Positions 1 to 8,229 of a stretch of DNA of 45,614 nucleotides are shown here, piece after piece. Made by a program: the position numbers and the translations under genes. The stretch comes from SM23-78 sp041479965 (GTDB lineage Archaea; Nanobdellota; Nanobdellia; Woesearchaeales; SM23-78). The notes below the pieces were generated by a model, which was given only the letters and a program-made list of their open reading frames with translations, ran no database searches and was not told the origin of the DNA. Position 1 is the stretch's first letter. Each line of letters begins with the position of its first letter. Location: positions 1 to 45,614 of the forward strand of contig JBGOZE010000004.1 in assembly GCA_041479965.1 (NCBI GenBank). The letters run 5' to 3'.

Positions 1-1
1 G

Positions 2-109
2 GACCTCTTAGGAATAGCAGAAAGAGCCAATGTGAGCTTCATGATAGCCATGGACACCAAGCTCAAGAGCACAGGAAGAGTTAACATCTTGATAAGCGAC
101 GACCTGTAA
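2..109 (+). CDS. 3' end of an unrecognised protein (partial)
   Basis: An open frame enters from the left edge and ends at TAA 107-109, giving 35 C-terminal residues that finish in LISDDL. Codon choice (many AGC, AAG, CTC, GGA) matches the confidently assigned archaeal genes further along, and a palindrome plus T-rich run follows at once, so this is very probably the true end of a gene. The visible tail holds no catalytic motif I recognise, and I do not assign a function. Confidence 0.6.
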   Translation, partial: DLLGIAERANVSFMIAMDTKLKSTGRVNILISDDL

Positions 110-117
110 AGGCCCGC

Positions 118-185
118 CGCCTAGGCGCTTAAAATTATTTTCTTTTTATCTTTTTTCTTTAGAGCATTCTTTTTAGTTTTATTCT
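118..185 (+). terminator. Palindrome and T-rich terminator region
   Basis: Ten bases after the upstream stop is the perfect palindrome CGCCTAGGCG (118-127), followed by a long stretch with repeated T4-T6 runs. Archaeal termination depends chiefly on T-runs, so this fits a terminator for the partial gene. The role is inferred. Confidence 0.5.
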
Positions 186-242
186 CTCGAATTCATATAT
201 CTTTGATTTATCATCACTATTAAGTAGTTAAATATCGAAAGA

Positions 243-248
243 TTTAAA
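243..248 (+). promoter_or_regulatory. TATA-like box upstream of the radical SAM cassette
   Basis: TTTAAA followed by AAACG. A start site about 27 bases downstream (near 272) would leave a leader of roughly 80 nt before the radical SAM ATG at 352, unlike the leaderless arrangement of most genes here. The leader contains the 16-codon mini-ORF listed next. Confidence 0.4.
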
Positions 249-295
249 AACGCGAGAAGCTTATATTCTGACAGAACCAATAATTCACATTAGAC

Positions 296-346
296 ATGGA
301 ATTATACCGTAAGATTAATGGAAAAAATCCAAATTGCAGGTATTAA
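296..346 (+). CDS. Possible 16-codon mini-ORF upstream of radical SAM gene
   Basis: An ATG at 296 opens a 16-residue frame (MELYRKINGKNPNCRY) that ends at TAA 344-346, six bases before the ATG of the radical SAM gene. It sits downstream of a TATA-like box. It could be a leader peptide, a tiny substrate of the radical SAM enzyme (a known arrangement for SPASM-type peptide maturases), or chance. There is no clear ribosome binding site. Low confidence. Confidence 0.2.
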   Translation: MELYRKINGKNPNCRY

Positions 347-351
347 TAAAA

Positions 352-1524
352 ATGAAAATATTCAGAAAAGAGCATTTTGGAGGAGTTCTATACGATACAG
401 ATACTCTGCGCTTTGGCTTGGTTAGGAAGATCCCTGAAGGAATCACTATCGATAGAATAATCAAAACTGAAGAGGCCAAAAGAAAAGATATACTATCAGC
501 ACCTGTAAGAGTTTATTACGAGCTTCTTACAAAATGCAATTTAACCTGCAAACCTTGCTTTGCGTCGTCTTCTCTAAAAGGAGAATACGGCAAACCCACT
601 GAGGACATTAAATTAGTCCTTGACGAATTGTCCAAAGCCGGCGTCATAGATGTTCGGTTTACTGGGGGAGAGCCAACTTTGAGAAATGATCTCTGGAGTA
701 TACTCAAACATGCAAAAGAACATCAATTCTCAGTTTCTGTCAACACTAATGGCGTTTATGAGGATCCCGCAACTGTTGCCAGAAATTTTGCAGATTTGGA
801 CTTAGAACAAGTAACGATAAGCATAGATGGAGTCAGAGAGAACCATGATTTTATGAGAGGTAAAGGAAATTTTGAGAAAGCTATAGAATCAATGAAGTTA
901 ATGAAAAATGCGGGTGTAAAATTAAGAATCAACACTGTTCTTACAAAGATAAATTATCAAGACATTCCGTCAATAGTAGATCTGGCTGCATTGTATGCCT
1001 TGGAGGTAAACTTTTTTTATATGCGACCAATAGGAAGGGCTATTGAACAAAAATCATTATCCTTAGATTTTGATGAACTTTATGAATCTTCTAAAACCGC
1101 TTTAACCCTCAGGGATAAATATCCTCACTTGAGCATCATGCATTTTGAACAGTCTTTCACTGAAAGATCAATCGATGACTTCTGCAGTGATTTGCAGCAA
1201 GGTTATCCTTATGGCAATACTACATTAAATCTTGATTGGAAGGGGAATGTATGGCCTCACGGATATTCCACTTATCAAGACGATAGATTTAAAGTAGGAA
1301 ATATTTATGAAACTCCATTAAGGGAGATTTGGGAAGGATCTGATAAACTTGAAAAAATGAGAAAATGGTTTAGATCTCTAATGGAGCGTTGCAATGATTG
1401 CTCCGTTTATAAGGTAAAGTGCGCAGGATACAATTTTGAAATGGAACTTGCAAAAAGCGCAGGAGCAATCGAAAACAATCCTTTTTGCATAAGCCAGGCG
1501 CCAATACCAGATATAAAATTATAG
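352..1524 (+). CDS. Radical SAM/SPASM-domain protein (MoaA/PqqE-like)
   Basis: A 390-aa protein. The CxxxCxxC cluster motif is at Cys62/66/69 (CNLTCKPC) and binds the [4Fe-4S] that cleaves S-adenosylmethionine. TGGEP, the SAM-amine motif, is at about 104-108. The C-terminal 120 residues carry further Cys (CNDC, VKCAGYN, NPFC) as in SPASM domains that hold auxiliary clusters. The first 45 residues (EHFGGVLYDTDT) resemble the short peptide-recognition region of PqqE/MftC-type enzymes. I chose ATG 352; an in-frame TTG at 334 is less likely. The next gene follows after 9 bases, so the two are probably co-transcribed. Base composition is visibly more AT-rich than in the housekeeping genes, suggesting acquisition. 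The family is clear; the substrate is unknown and may be a peptide or small molecule. Confidence 0.85.
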   Translation: MKIFRKEHFGGVLYDTDTLRFGLVRKIPEGITIDRIIKTEEAKRKDILSAPVRVYYELLTKCNLTCKPCFASSSLKGEYGKPTEDIKLVLDELSKAGVIDVRFTGGEPTLRNDLWSILKHAKEHQFSVSVNTNGVYEDPATVARNFADLDLEQVTISIDGVRENHDFMRGKGNFEKAIESMKLMKNAGVKLRINTVLTKINYQDIPSIVDLAALYALEVNFFYMRPIGRAIEQKSLSLDFDELYESSKTALTLRDKYPHLSIMHFEQSFTERSIDDFCSDLQQGYPYGNTTLNLDWKGNVWPHGYSTYQDDRFKVGNIYETPLREIWEGSDKLEKMRKWFRSLMERCNDCSVYKVKCAGYNFEMELAKSAGAIENNPFCISQAPIPDIKL

Positions 1525-1533
1525 GCTGAAAGC

Positions 1534-2286
1534 ATGATAATGAGCCACAAACACAAATTTATTTTTGTGAAACCAGGGAAAGTTGCAGGATCTGCAATCG
1601 AGTTGGGTTTAGAAGGCAAATTGGAAGCCAGCGCAATCGTTACTCCAATGAGCGTGTTTGAACCAAAATGCGACGAGGATGCTTACGAACATATAGGGAG
1701 GAATTGCAAAGGTTATAGCGAGCATATGGCTCCTGCAGAAATCAAAAGGAAAGCACCTGGAGAATGGGATTCATATACCATCATCTCTGTTTGTAGGAAT
1801 CCGTTTGACATGTTGATTTCAAGATGGCATTGGGAAGGATGGATTTTTCAAAAATATGGGGAACCAGGATTACACAGTTACATCGCAATGTTCAATAAGT
1901 TTAAGAGAGATAAGAACCTTTCATTAGTGCAGCTACCTAGAAAGCTTTCTATAAATAGAGCGAGGAAAATGGTAGCAAGAGAATATCCGAAAGGAAACTT
2001 TGATTTTTTTGTACGACACTTACCCGATCAGTGGACTAATGATCAATATTATTTTGATGGAAAAGAGGTAATTCCTAACATAGTATTACGATACGAATCC
2101 CTACAATCAGATTTTGATGAACTCTGCAAAGAGTATGGGCTTTCACAGAGCCAATTGCCAAGAGTAAAATCAAAAATACGGCCTGCAGGTTTAGATATTA
2201 AGGGCTATTATGCCCCAGAATTATCTGAATTTGTAGCAAAAAAATTTGAAAAACAAATGACAGCATTTGGATACTCTCGATTCTGA
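1534..2286 (+). CDS. Sulfotransferase-like protein
   Basis: A 250-aa protein. Near the N-terminus KPGKVAGSAIE (about residues 12-22) resembles the 5'-phosphosulfate loop of sulfotransferases (PKxxGTxxE type). CRNPFDMLISRWHW (about 86-99) resembles the 3'-phosphate binding segment (RxPxxRxxSxY type). These enzymes move a sulfuryl group from PAPS to a hydroxyl or amine. There is no signal peptide or membrane segment. It starts 9 bases after the radical SAM gene and shares its AT-rich composition, so the two probably belong to one pathway. A second in-frame ATG lies at 1540. PAPS use is inferred from two short motifs, so this could be another P-loop-like transferase. Confidence 0.6.
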   Translation: MIMSHKHKFIFVKPGKVAGSAIELGLEGKLEASAIVTPMSVFEPKCDEDAYEHIGRNCKGYSEHMAPAEIKRKAPGEWDSYTIISVCRNPFDMLISRWHWEGWIFQKYGEPGLHSYIAMFNKFKRDKNLSLVQLPRKLSINRARKMVAREYPKGNFDFFVRHLPDQWTNDQYYFDGKEVIPNIVLRYESLQSDFDELCKEYGLSQSQLPRVKSKIRPAGLDIKGYYAPELSEFVAKKFEKQMTAFGYSRF

Positions 2287-2295
2287 ATAGTAAAG

Positions 2296-2301
2296 TTTAA
2301 A
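2296..2301 (+). promoter_or_regulatory. TATA-like box for the NUDIX gene
   Basis: TTTAAA centred about 30 bases before the ATG at 2329, with no Shine-Dalgarno sequence between. This suggests that the NUDIX gene has its own, nearly leaderless transcript. Confidence 0.45.
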
Positions 2302-2328
2302 TAACTACATGAGTTTGAGTTGTTTAAT

Positions 2329-2784
2329 ATGAAGAGAAAAATACAGTTAGAATGCCTTGTTTTCAGAAGAATTAATAATACGATAGAGTATTTAATCATG
2401 AAAAGAATTCCTAGCAAAGGAGGATTTTGGCAACCTCCTTGCGGCGGATTAGAGGACAGCGATAAATCAAAGCTTGATGCTGCATTTAGAGAGCTTAAAG
2501 AAGAAGCAAATGTAAGCCGCACCGATGTATTAAGGGTTCTTGAAGATATTCATCAGTTTGTCATTAACAAGCATTATTTGACAAGTGAACCCATTAAGCC
2601 AATTCAAGAGTTTGTATTTGGCTTTGAGGTTAAAAAAGATATTGATGTATCGATTAGCAATAATATTGATACTGAACATGATGAGATTAAATGGGTTTCA
2701 TTTGAAGAAGCCATGAAATTATTAAAATGGAAAAATAACAAAGATGCATTCGTAAAAATTCATAATAAGTTATTGAAAAACTAG
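2329..2784 (+). CDS. NUDIX hydrolase with a variant Nudix box
   Basis: A 151-aa protein of single-domain NUDIX size. The Nudix helix region runs from the Gly pair at about 41 to REL-K-EE at about 58-63. The core acids REL-x-EE that bind Mg2+ are intact. Against the consensus G-x5-E-x7-REUxEExGU, the first Glu is Lys and the later Gly is Asn. Such enzymes split nucleoside diphosphates linked to another group; the substrate cannot be told. The start is ATG 2329 with a TATA-like box upstream. It is the last gene of the AT-rich cassette after the radical SAM and sulfotransferase genes, and might recycle a nucleotide by-product of the same pathway (inference). Confidence 0.8.
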   Translation: MKRKIQLECLVFRRINNTIEYLIMKRIPSKGGFWQPPCGGLEDSDKSKLDAAFRELKEEANVSRTDVLRVLEDIHQFVINKHYLTSEPIKPIQEFVFGFEVKKDIDVSISNNIDTEHDEIKWVSFEEAMKLLKWKNNKDAFVKIHNKLLKN

Positions 2785-2885
2785 CATTTTTCTAAATGGG
2801 TTCGGATGTCATTTTTTCTGAAAAGCCAGAACCCGGTTGAATAGGCAAACACTCTCAGAAACCCAAAAAGCTTATTCAAAGGATT

Positions 2886-2901
2886 TCAAATCAGGATTTG
2901 A
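2886..2901 (+). repeat. Short inverted repeat in the 2785-2963 gap
   Basis: TCAAATC-AG-GATTTGA: seven-base arms with a two-base spacer, lying about 35 bases upstream of the RIO1 TATA box. The shape suits a dimeric regulator site, but a chance occurrence in AT-rich DNA is possible. I see nothing else with coding character in the gap from 2785 to 2963. Confidence 0.3.
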
Positions 2902-2934
2902 TGTTAATTCACCTTGTTTCTAAACAAAAGATTT

Positions 2935-2940
2935 TTTAAA
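2935..2940 (+). promoter_or_regulatory. TATA box of RIO1 gene
   Basis: TTTAAA within a T6A3 tract, centred 26.5 bases before the A of ATG 2964. That is the spacing expected from archaeal TATA to transcription start, so the mRNA should be leaderless. Confidence 0.6.
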
Positions 2941-2963
2941 GACCTATTTTATTCTATCTTGTT

Positions 2964-3671
2964 ATGCCACGAGAATCCCGTGAAGAATGGAAGACCTACA
3001 AGAACGTGTTTGACCAGGCAGCGCTCTTGAATCTTGAGAAGCTCAGGAGCGAAGGGCATTTTGATGAACTTCAAAGCCCAATAGCCCTTGGCAAGGAAGC
3101 CAACATCTTCACTGCTAGCAAAGGCGAGGACACGATAATTGTCAAGATCTACCGCCTGGAGAACTGCAACTTCAACCAGATGTACAGGTACATAGCGCCT
3201 GACCCTAGGTTTGCTGGCTTGAAAAAGCGAAGGCGCCTGGTGATATTCTCCTGGGTTCAGAGAGAATACAGGAACCTGCTCAAGGCAAGGGAAGTTGTCA
3301 GGGTGCCCAAGCCAATAGCAATCAAGGACAACATCCTGGTCATGGAATTCATAGGCAGGGATAATGAGCTTGCACCCATGTTAAAGAATGCCAAGCCAAA
3401 GAACCCCAAGGATTTCTTTGAAAGAACAATCAAGGGCATCAAGGCGCTCTATGGCATAGGCTTGGTCCATGCTGACCTTTCTGAGTTCAACCTTCTAAAC
3501 TTCGAAGAAGAGCCTGTATTCATCGACCTGAGCCAAGCAACAACAACAGAGCATCCTCAAGCCAAGGAATTCCTGGAAAGGGATGTGCACAATATTGTCA
3601 AGTTCTTCAAGAAGCTAGGAGTCAAGGCTGATGAGAAGGAAATCCTAGAAAACATAATAAAGAAGAGTTAA
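2964..3671 (+). CDS. rio1: RIO1-type atypical serine kinase/ATPase
   Basis: A 235-aa protein with the RIO1 signature set: the nucleotide loop GKEANIF at 43-49 (STGKEAxVY in the family), the ATP-contacting Lys in IVKIY at about 61, the catalytic loop HADLSEFN at 169-176 with Asp171, and the metal-binding IDLSQ with Asp188. RIO1 acts in late maturation of the small ribosomal subunit. The next gene, a Dim2/Pno1-like KH protein, acts in the same process, and the pair is commonly adjacent in archaea. The length matches archaeal RIO1. Transcription appears leaderless from its own TATA box. Confidence 0.93.
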   Translation: MPRESREEWKTYKNVFDQAALLNLEKLRSEGHFDELQSPIALGKEANIFTASKGEDTIIVKIYRLENCNFNQMYRYIAPDPRFAGLKKRRRLVIFSWVQREYRNLLKAREVVRVPKPIAIKDNILVMEFIGRDNELAPMLKNAKPKNPKDFFERTIKGIKALYGIGLVHADLSEFNLLNFEEEPVFIDLSQATTTEHPQAKEFLERDVHNIVKFFKKLGVKADEKEILENIIKKS

Positions 3672-3688
3672 GCCTTTAAACATAAACA

Positions 3689-3696
3689 TTTATAAA
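3689..3696 (+). promoter_or_regulatory. TATA box of KH-domain gene
   Basis: TTTATAAA centred 26.5 bases before ATG 3719, again implying a leaderless transcript separate from rio1 although the genes are only 47 bases apart. Confidence 0.6.
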
Positions 3697-3718
3697 AAAA
3701 ATCCGTCTCCGCTCATCT

Positions 3719-4348
3719 ATGCCTAGAAAAAAGAAGCAGGAAGAAGCTGTTGAAAAATCTGAAGAAGCAGAGGAAACCAGTTATTCTAATAATTATTTGT
3801 CTGAGGGTTCTGAATATTCTTACAGCATCAAGATACCCAAGGACAGGATTGCTGTTCTCATAGGTGTCAAAGGAAAGGACAAGAAAGAGCTAGAGGACTG
3901 GTCGCGAGCCAAGATAAATGTGGATTCGATAGAGGGAGACGTAGTCATAACAGGTAAGGATGCACTCAAGCTCTACGAACTCAGAGAAGTTGTCCAGGCT
4001 ATTGCGCGAGGATTCAGCCCAGAGACAGCCAGGCTGCTTCTCAAGCCTGATTATACGCTGGAGCTCATTAATCTCAAGGATTATGGACTTGACAAGCCTA
4101 ACAAGCTTATGAGGGTCAAGGCAAGAGTGATAGGAACCGGAGGCAAGGCAAGGAGAGTGATTGAGGAGCTTACAGGCACCCAGATATGCGTGTACGGCAA
4201 GACCATCGGAATAATCGGTGAGTGCGGTCATGTCACCAATGCCAAGAGAGCAATCGAACTCATCATCAAGGGAAGCATGCACTCAACCGTGTACAAATGG
4301 CTTGAGGACCGGAGAAGAAAGGCTAAGAGAGAAGAACGAGGATTCTGA
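3719..4348 (+). CDS. KH-domain RNA-binding protein, Dim2/Pno1 (Krr1)-like
   Basis: A 209-aa protein. After an acidic, low-complexity N-terminus of about 30 residues come two KH-type units. The first (about 36-105) has the degenerate loop IGVKGKDK, and the second (about 128-195) has RVIGTGGKARRVIEE, close to the GxxG consensus. The tail is strongly basic. The order, size and the motif around GxxG match archaeal Pno1/Dim2, a 16S 3'-end assembly factor. Adjacency to RIO1 supports this. Confidence 0.87.
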   Translation: MPRKKKQEEAVEKSEEAEETSYSNNYLSEGSEYSYSIKIPKDRIAVLIGVKGKDKKELEDWSRAKINVDSIEGDVVITGKDALKLYELREVVQAIARGFSPETARLLLKPDYTLELINLKDYGLDKPNKLMRVKARVIGTGGKARRVIEELTGTQICVYGKTIGIIGECGHVTNAKRAIELIIKGSMHSTVYKWLEDRRRKAKREERGF

Positions 4349-4494
4349 GGATTCTGAAGATTTTCTGCAATTTATCAGCAAGCTTTATAAATAACTTGTT
4401 TCCTTTTTGGTGTTGCTCAATAGGTTATGAGCATTTTAAGGGTAGGTTTAGGATATGATAAGGTTAAATTTATCGTCAATAAGGGTATTATTTT

Positions 4495-6180
4495 ATGGCT
4501 GAAGTGATAAAAGCAGAGGAATTGGCAAAGAAGCAGAGAGAGATTTCTGTCGCAGAGTTCTTTGAGAAGAATAGGCATCTTCTGGGCTTTGATAACAAGA
4601 GAAAATCCCTTCTGACTGCTGTCAAAGAGGCAGTTGACAATTCCCTTGATGCTTGTGAAGAATCCGACATCCTTCCGGAAGTGCTTGTCGAGCTCATAGA
4701 CATGGGCAATGACAGGTTCAAGATAGTTGTGGAGGATAACGGCCCTGGAATAGTCAGGGAGCAAATACCTAAAGTTTTTGCAAAGCTTCTCTATGGCAGC
4801 AAATTCCACAGGTTGAAGCAGGGAAGAGGCCAGCAAGGAATAGGCATAAGCGCCAGCGTCATGTACGCCCAGCTAACAACAGGAAGACCTGCCAGGATTC
4901 TCTCTAAGATTGATCCTGGCAAGCCTGCGCATTACTTTGAACTCAAGATTGACACCAATAATAATAAGCCCCAGATTCTCGGCGAAGAGGTCAAGGAGTG
5001 GGACAAGCCTCACGGCACAAGAGTGGAGCTGGACATAGAAGGCAGCTATATCAAAGGTCCTCAAAGCGTGGACGAATACCTTAAAGAGACAGCCATAATC
5101 AATCCTCATGTAACCATCACCTATGTTAATCCCAAAGCAGAGCAAATAATCTTTCCGAGGGCAACAGAAGAATTGCCTAAGCAGCCTCAGGAGATAAAGC
5201 CCCATCCCTATGGAGTGGAGCTAGGAATTCTTTTGAAGATGCTAGGCAACACAGAGTACAGGACTCTTCAGGCATTCCTGGTTAATGAGTTCTCAAGAGT
5301 AGGCTCTGGCACTGCAAAGCTCATCTGCGAGCAAGCCCTGGTGCAGCCTAATATCAACCCAAAAAAAATTTCAAGAGATGATGCTGAAAAACTTATCAAT
5401 GCGATAAAGAACACGAAAATAATAAGCCCGCCTACTGATTGCATAAGCCCAATTGGCGAGGAGCTTTTTGAGAAAGGCCTGAGAAAAGAAGTAAATGCAG
5501 AATTCTATTGCGCAGTCAGCAGGAGCCCTGCAGTCTACAGGGGCAACCCTTTCCAAGTCGAAGTCGCTGTAGCTTACGGAGGAAACCAATCATCAGAAGA
5601 CTCTGTCAATCTCTTGAGATTCGCCAACAGAGTGCCATTGCTCTACCAGCAAGGAGCTTGCAGCATCTACAAGAGTGTTGTGCAGACCAACTGGAAGCCT
5701 TACGGCTTGAACCAGAGCAATGGCTCATTGCCATCAGGGCCTGTCACGATTGCTGTCCACATAGCAAGCGTATGGGTGCCTTTCACTAGCGAGAGCAAAG
5801 AAGCCATAGCCCATTATCCTGAGATCATCAGCGAAGTCAAGCTAGCCCTTCAAGAGGCTGGCAGGCGACTGCAGACCTATGTCCATAAGAAGCACAAGGT
5901 CAAGAATCAGCTTGAGAGAGCTAATCTTTTTGAGAGATACATCCCTGAAGTCGCAGACTCGCTCGCAAGATTGACTGGTGAGAGCAAGGAAAAGCTCACC
6001 AAGAAACTGCAGGAGATGATAAAGAAGGATGATATCCAGAAGGAGATAATGAATATGGAATCCTTAAAAGGAGAGGTCGATGAAGACGAGACTGACCAAA
6101 AAGGCAGCAAGAACGCTAAGTCAAGCAAAGGCGAAAAGAATGATAATGGCAACGGCCATGAAAAAGTTGAGAAGGAATAG
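4495..6180 (+). CDS. top6B: DNA topoisomerase VI subunit B
   Basis: A 561-aa GHKL ATPase subunit of the type IIB topoisomerase. The N-box EAVDNSLDA (about 45-53) supplies the Mg2+-binding Asn. VEDNGPGI and GRGQQGIGISA form the G1 and G2 ATP-lid loops. The middle H2TH segment and the transducer domain follow, with the conserved Lys loop at ASVWVPFTSESKEAI. The last 60 residues are Lys/Glu-rich and low complexity, a tail often seen in archaeal homologues. ATP-driven dimerisation opens and closes the gate for strand passage. top6A begins 3 bases after its stop, so the two subunits are co-translated. A TTAAATTTA box sits about 27 bases before the ATG. Confidence 0.96.
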   Translation: MAEVIKAEELAKKQREISVAEFFEKNRHLLGFDNKRKSLLTAVKEAVDNSLDACEESDILPEVLVELIDMGNDRFKIVVEDNGPGIVREQIPKVFAKLLYGSKFHRLKQGRGQQGIGISASVMYAQLTTGRPARILSKIDPGKPAHYFELKIDTNNNKPQILGEEVKEWDKPHGTRVELDIEGSYIKGPQSVDEYLKETAIINPHVTITYVNPKAEQIIFPRATEELPKQPQEIKPHPYGVELGILLKMLGNTEYRTLQAFLVNEFSRVGSGTAKLICEQALVQPNINPKKISRDDAEKLINAIKNTKIISPPTDCISPIGEELFEKGLRKEVNAEFYCAVSRSPAVYRGNPFQVEVAVAYGGNQSSEDSVNLLRFANRVPLLYQQGACSIYKSVVQTNWKPYGLNQSNGSLPSGPVTIAVHIASVWVPFTSESKEAIAHYPEIISEVKLALQEAGRRLQTYVHKKHKVKNQLERANLFERYIPEVADSLARLTGESKEKLTKKLQEMIKKDDIQKEIMNMESLKGEVDEDETDQKGSKNAKSSKGEKNDNGNGHEKVEKE

Positions 6181-6183
6181 AAA

Positions 6184-7380
6184 ATGAGCCCAAAAGCAAA
6201 AGAAGAATCTAATGAAGAACTTAAGAAAACAGCAAGTGAACTTGCTGGTTCAAAAAAAGAAAGTTTTTTGAAAGAAGTTATCAGCGGAAAAGAAGCTGCA
6301 AACACTGCTGATGCTAAGAAAGAGCTAGTCAAGCTGGGTTACAGCGTAATCGATGACATAAACAAGGGCAAGAACCCTCATATCGAGCTCTCTGTAAGGG
6401 GCTTGAGCAATGTAGTCTACGATAAGGAATCAAAGACCCTTGGCCTGGGAGATAAGACAGCCCAGAGATTCTTCTTCAATGTGGCTCATTCAAAAAAATT
6501 CCTTCAGACCATCGAGATAGCATCAATCTGCAAGACTCTCCTTGATGTGAGCAAGCACGCAAGCCTGAGAGATGTGTTCTACATGGCCAAGAGGACCATC
6601 CCTAACACTAAGATCAATCTTGTTGATGAGCAGACAGAATCTGACAAGTCAATTGAAGACTTGGAGCTCATAACAGGCTATTCAAGAGAGAACCTGAATG
6701 TGAATGCCAACAAGATGGGAAGCGTAGCAGGCAAGGTTGTTGTCGAGGACTCTGGCGATACAATAGACTGGTCCAAGCTCGGAAGCGGAGGATGGAGCAT
6801 TCCAAGCAATGTTGAGAACATCAAGTTCAAGAAAGTGGATGCCAAATACGTCATCTACATGGAAAAAGCAGCTGTCTGGGAAAGACTGCACGAGGACAAG
6901 TTCTGGGCAAAGCAGAACTGCATCATCATGTCATCACAAGGACAGACCACCAGGGGCATAAGAAGGCTGTTGCAGAGGCTGAGCACAGAGCACAAGCTGC
7001 CCATATATGTCCTAGTAGACAATGACCCTTGGGGATGGTATATCTATTCTGTCCTGAAATTCGGCAGCATCAGCCTTGCCCACATGGCAGACGAGATGGC
7101 AATATCTGAAGTCAAGTTCCTGGGAATCACCTGCGATGATGTAGTCAACTATGACTTGAAAAGGCATTTCATCAAGCTCACAGACAAGGACATCTCAAGG
7201 CTGAAGCAGATGCAGAACTATGAGTGGTTTGTCAAGCACAAAGGATGGCAGAGGCAGTTCAAGATGATGAAGGATTTCGGCGCCAAAGTCGAGATACAAG
7301 CCCTGTCATCTAAGGGAATAAGCTTTATTTCTGAGAAATACTTGCCAGAGAAGATAAGGAAGCAGGAGTTCCTGGACTGA
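6184..7380 (+). CDS. top6A: DNA topoisomerase VI subunit A (Spo11-like)
   Basis: A 398-aa cleavage subunit. The catalytic tyrosine is most likely Tyr133 in SLRDVFYMAKR, where the family has RxxYY. The Toprim domain shows the Glu in YVIYMEKAAVWERL and the DxD in LVDNDPWGW that bind Mg2+. An N-terminal extension of about 45 residues rich in Lys/Glu precedes the 5Y-CAP domain. It forms an A2B2 heterotetramer with the product of the upstream gene and cuts both strands with 5' phosphotyrosyl links. It directly follows top6B in one transcription unit. Confidence 0.96.
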   Translation: MSPKAKEESNEELKKTASELAGSKKESFLKEVISGKEAANTADAKKELVKLGYSVIDDINKGKNPHIELSVRGLSNVVYDKESKTLGLGDKTAQRFFFNVAHSKKFLQTIEIASICKTLLDVSKHASLRDVFYMAKRTIPNTKINLVDEQTESDKSIEDLELITGYSRENLNVNANKMGSVAGKVVVEDSGDTIDWSKLGSGGWSIPSNVENIKFKKVDAKYVIYMEKAAVWERLHEDKFWAKQNCIIMSSQGQTTRGIRRLLQRLSTEHKLPIYVLVDNDPWGWYIYSVLKFGSISLAHMADEMAISEVKFLGITCDDVVNYDLKRHFIKLTDKDISRLKQMQNYEWFVKHKGWQRQFKMMKDFGAKVEIQALSSKGISFISEKYLPEKIRKQEFLD

Positions 7381-7390
7381 ATATAACATC

Positions 7391-8203
7391 ATGAGCGAGA
7401 TCATGCTAAAATCAAAAAATAATAATTTTTTGGTCCAGAAAACCAACGGTTTTCTGAAAGCAGACTTTCATACTCATACTCACGAGGACCCGATGGATTT
7501 CTGGCTAGTGAAATACTCTGCCAAGGACCTCATAAGGCTGGCTGCAAAGCAGAAATTTGATGTTCTCTCCATAACCCATCATGACAGAGTGTTCTTTAAT
7601 AAGGATATCAGGAGCTATGCCAAGAAAAAAGGCATACTGCTCATACCAGGAGCTGAGCCCCACATAGGAGGCAAGGATGTCCTGATACTCAACACCACCA
7701 ACCAGGAGCTTGCGAGGATAAATAAGTTCTCTGACCTGGAAAAGGTAAATGATTCTGCAGTTGTGATTGCTCCTCATCCTTTTTTCTTGACAGGCAACTG
7801 CCTGGAAGACAAGCTAGTGAAGAACATTAAGCATTTTGATGCCATAGAATTCAGCCACTTCTACACCAGAGCCCTCATCAACCCAATATTCAAGTTCATA
7901 GCAGGCAATGCCAAGGCTGCTGACATTGCTGAGAAGTACAAGAAGCCATTGATAGGGACTTCTGACTGTCATAAGCTCTATGAGTTCGGAACAACCTACA
8001 CTCTCGTAGACAGCGACAAGAACAAGGATGATGTTCTCGAGTCTATCAAGCATAACAGGCTCAAGCTAGTAGCCCACCCTATGCCTATCCACTTGTTCTT
8101 TAGAAGGATAGCCGGGGCCATAATCCAGGAAGGGCTGATGGAAAGGGTTTTCTTCAGGAAAAGGATTATCAGGAGAAGAAAAGCAGCTTATCAAAAGATT
8201 TAA
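7391..8203 (+). CDS. PHP-domain metal-dependent phosphoesterase
   Basis: A 270-aa protein. ADFHTHTHEDP at 24-34 gives the first metal ligands (His27, His29). Further ligands are in ITHHD (about 61-65), APHPF (about 126-130) and GTSDCH (about 194-199), the four usual PHP motifs in order. PHP enzymes hydrolyse phosphate esters with two or three metals, and the exact substrate here is unknown. It starts 10 bases after top6A and may be read through from that operon. There is no signal peptide. The basic C-terminus (RKRIIRRRK) is unusual and could contact nucleic acid or membrane. Confidence 0.85.
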   Translation: MSEIMLKSKNNNFLVQKTNGFLKADFHTHTHEDPMDFWLVKYSAKDLIRLAAKQKFDVLSITHHDRVFFNKDIRSYAKKKGILLIPGAEPHIGGKDVLILNTTNQELARINKFSDLEKVNDSAVVIAPHPFFLTGNCLEDKLVKNIKHFDAIEFSHFYTRALINPIFKFIAGNAKAADIAEKYKKPLIGTSDCHKLYEFGTTYTLVDSDKNKDDVLESIKHNRLKLVAHPMPIHLFFRRIAGAIIQEGLMERVFFRKRIIRRRKAAYQKI

Positions 8204-8229
8204 ATAATCATTAAGCAGATATTTATTGT

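Noticed and set aside
334..351. TTG start at 334 for the radical SAM protein
   Set aside because: The added residues overlap the mini-ORF and match nothing. ATG 352 fits the family N-terminus better.
4427..4507. 26-codon ORF across the top6B start
   Set aside because: It overlaps top6B out of frame, has no ribosome binding site and lies in promoter DNA.
5508..5789. Alternative-frame ORF inside top6B, and similar long antisense frames elsewhere (for example 12199-12621, 15422-15745, 16628-16996)
   Set aside because: They lie wholly within well-supported genes and have unnatural composition.
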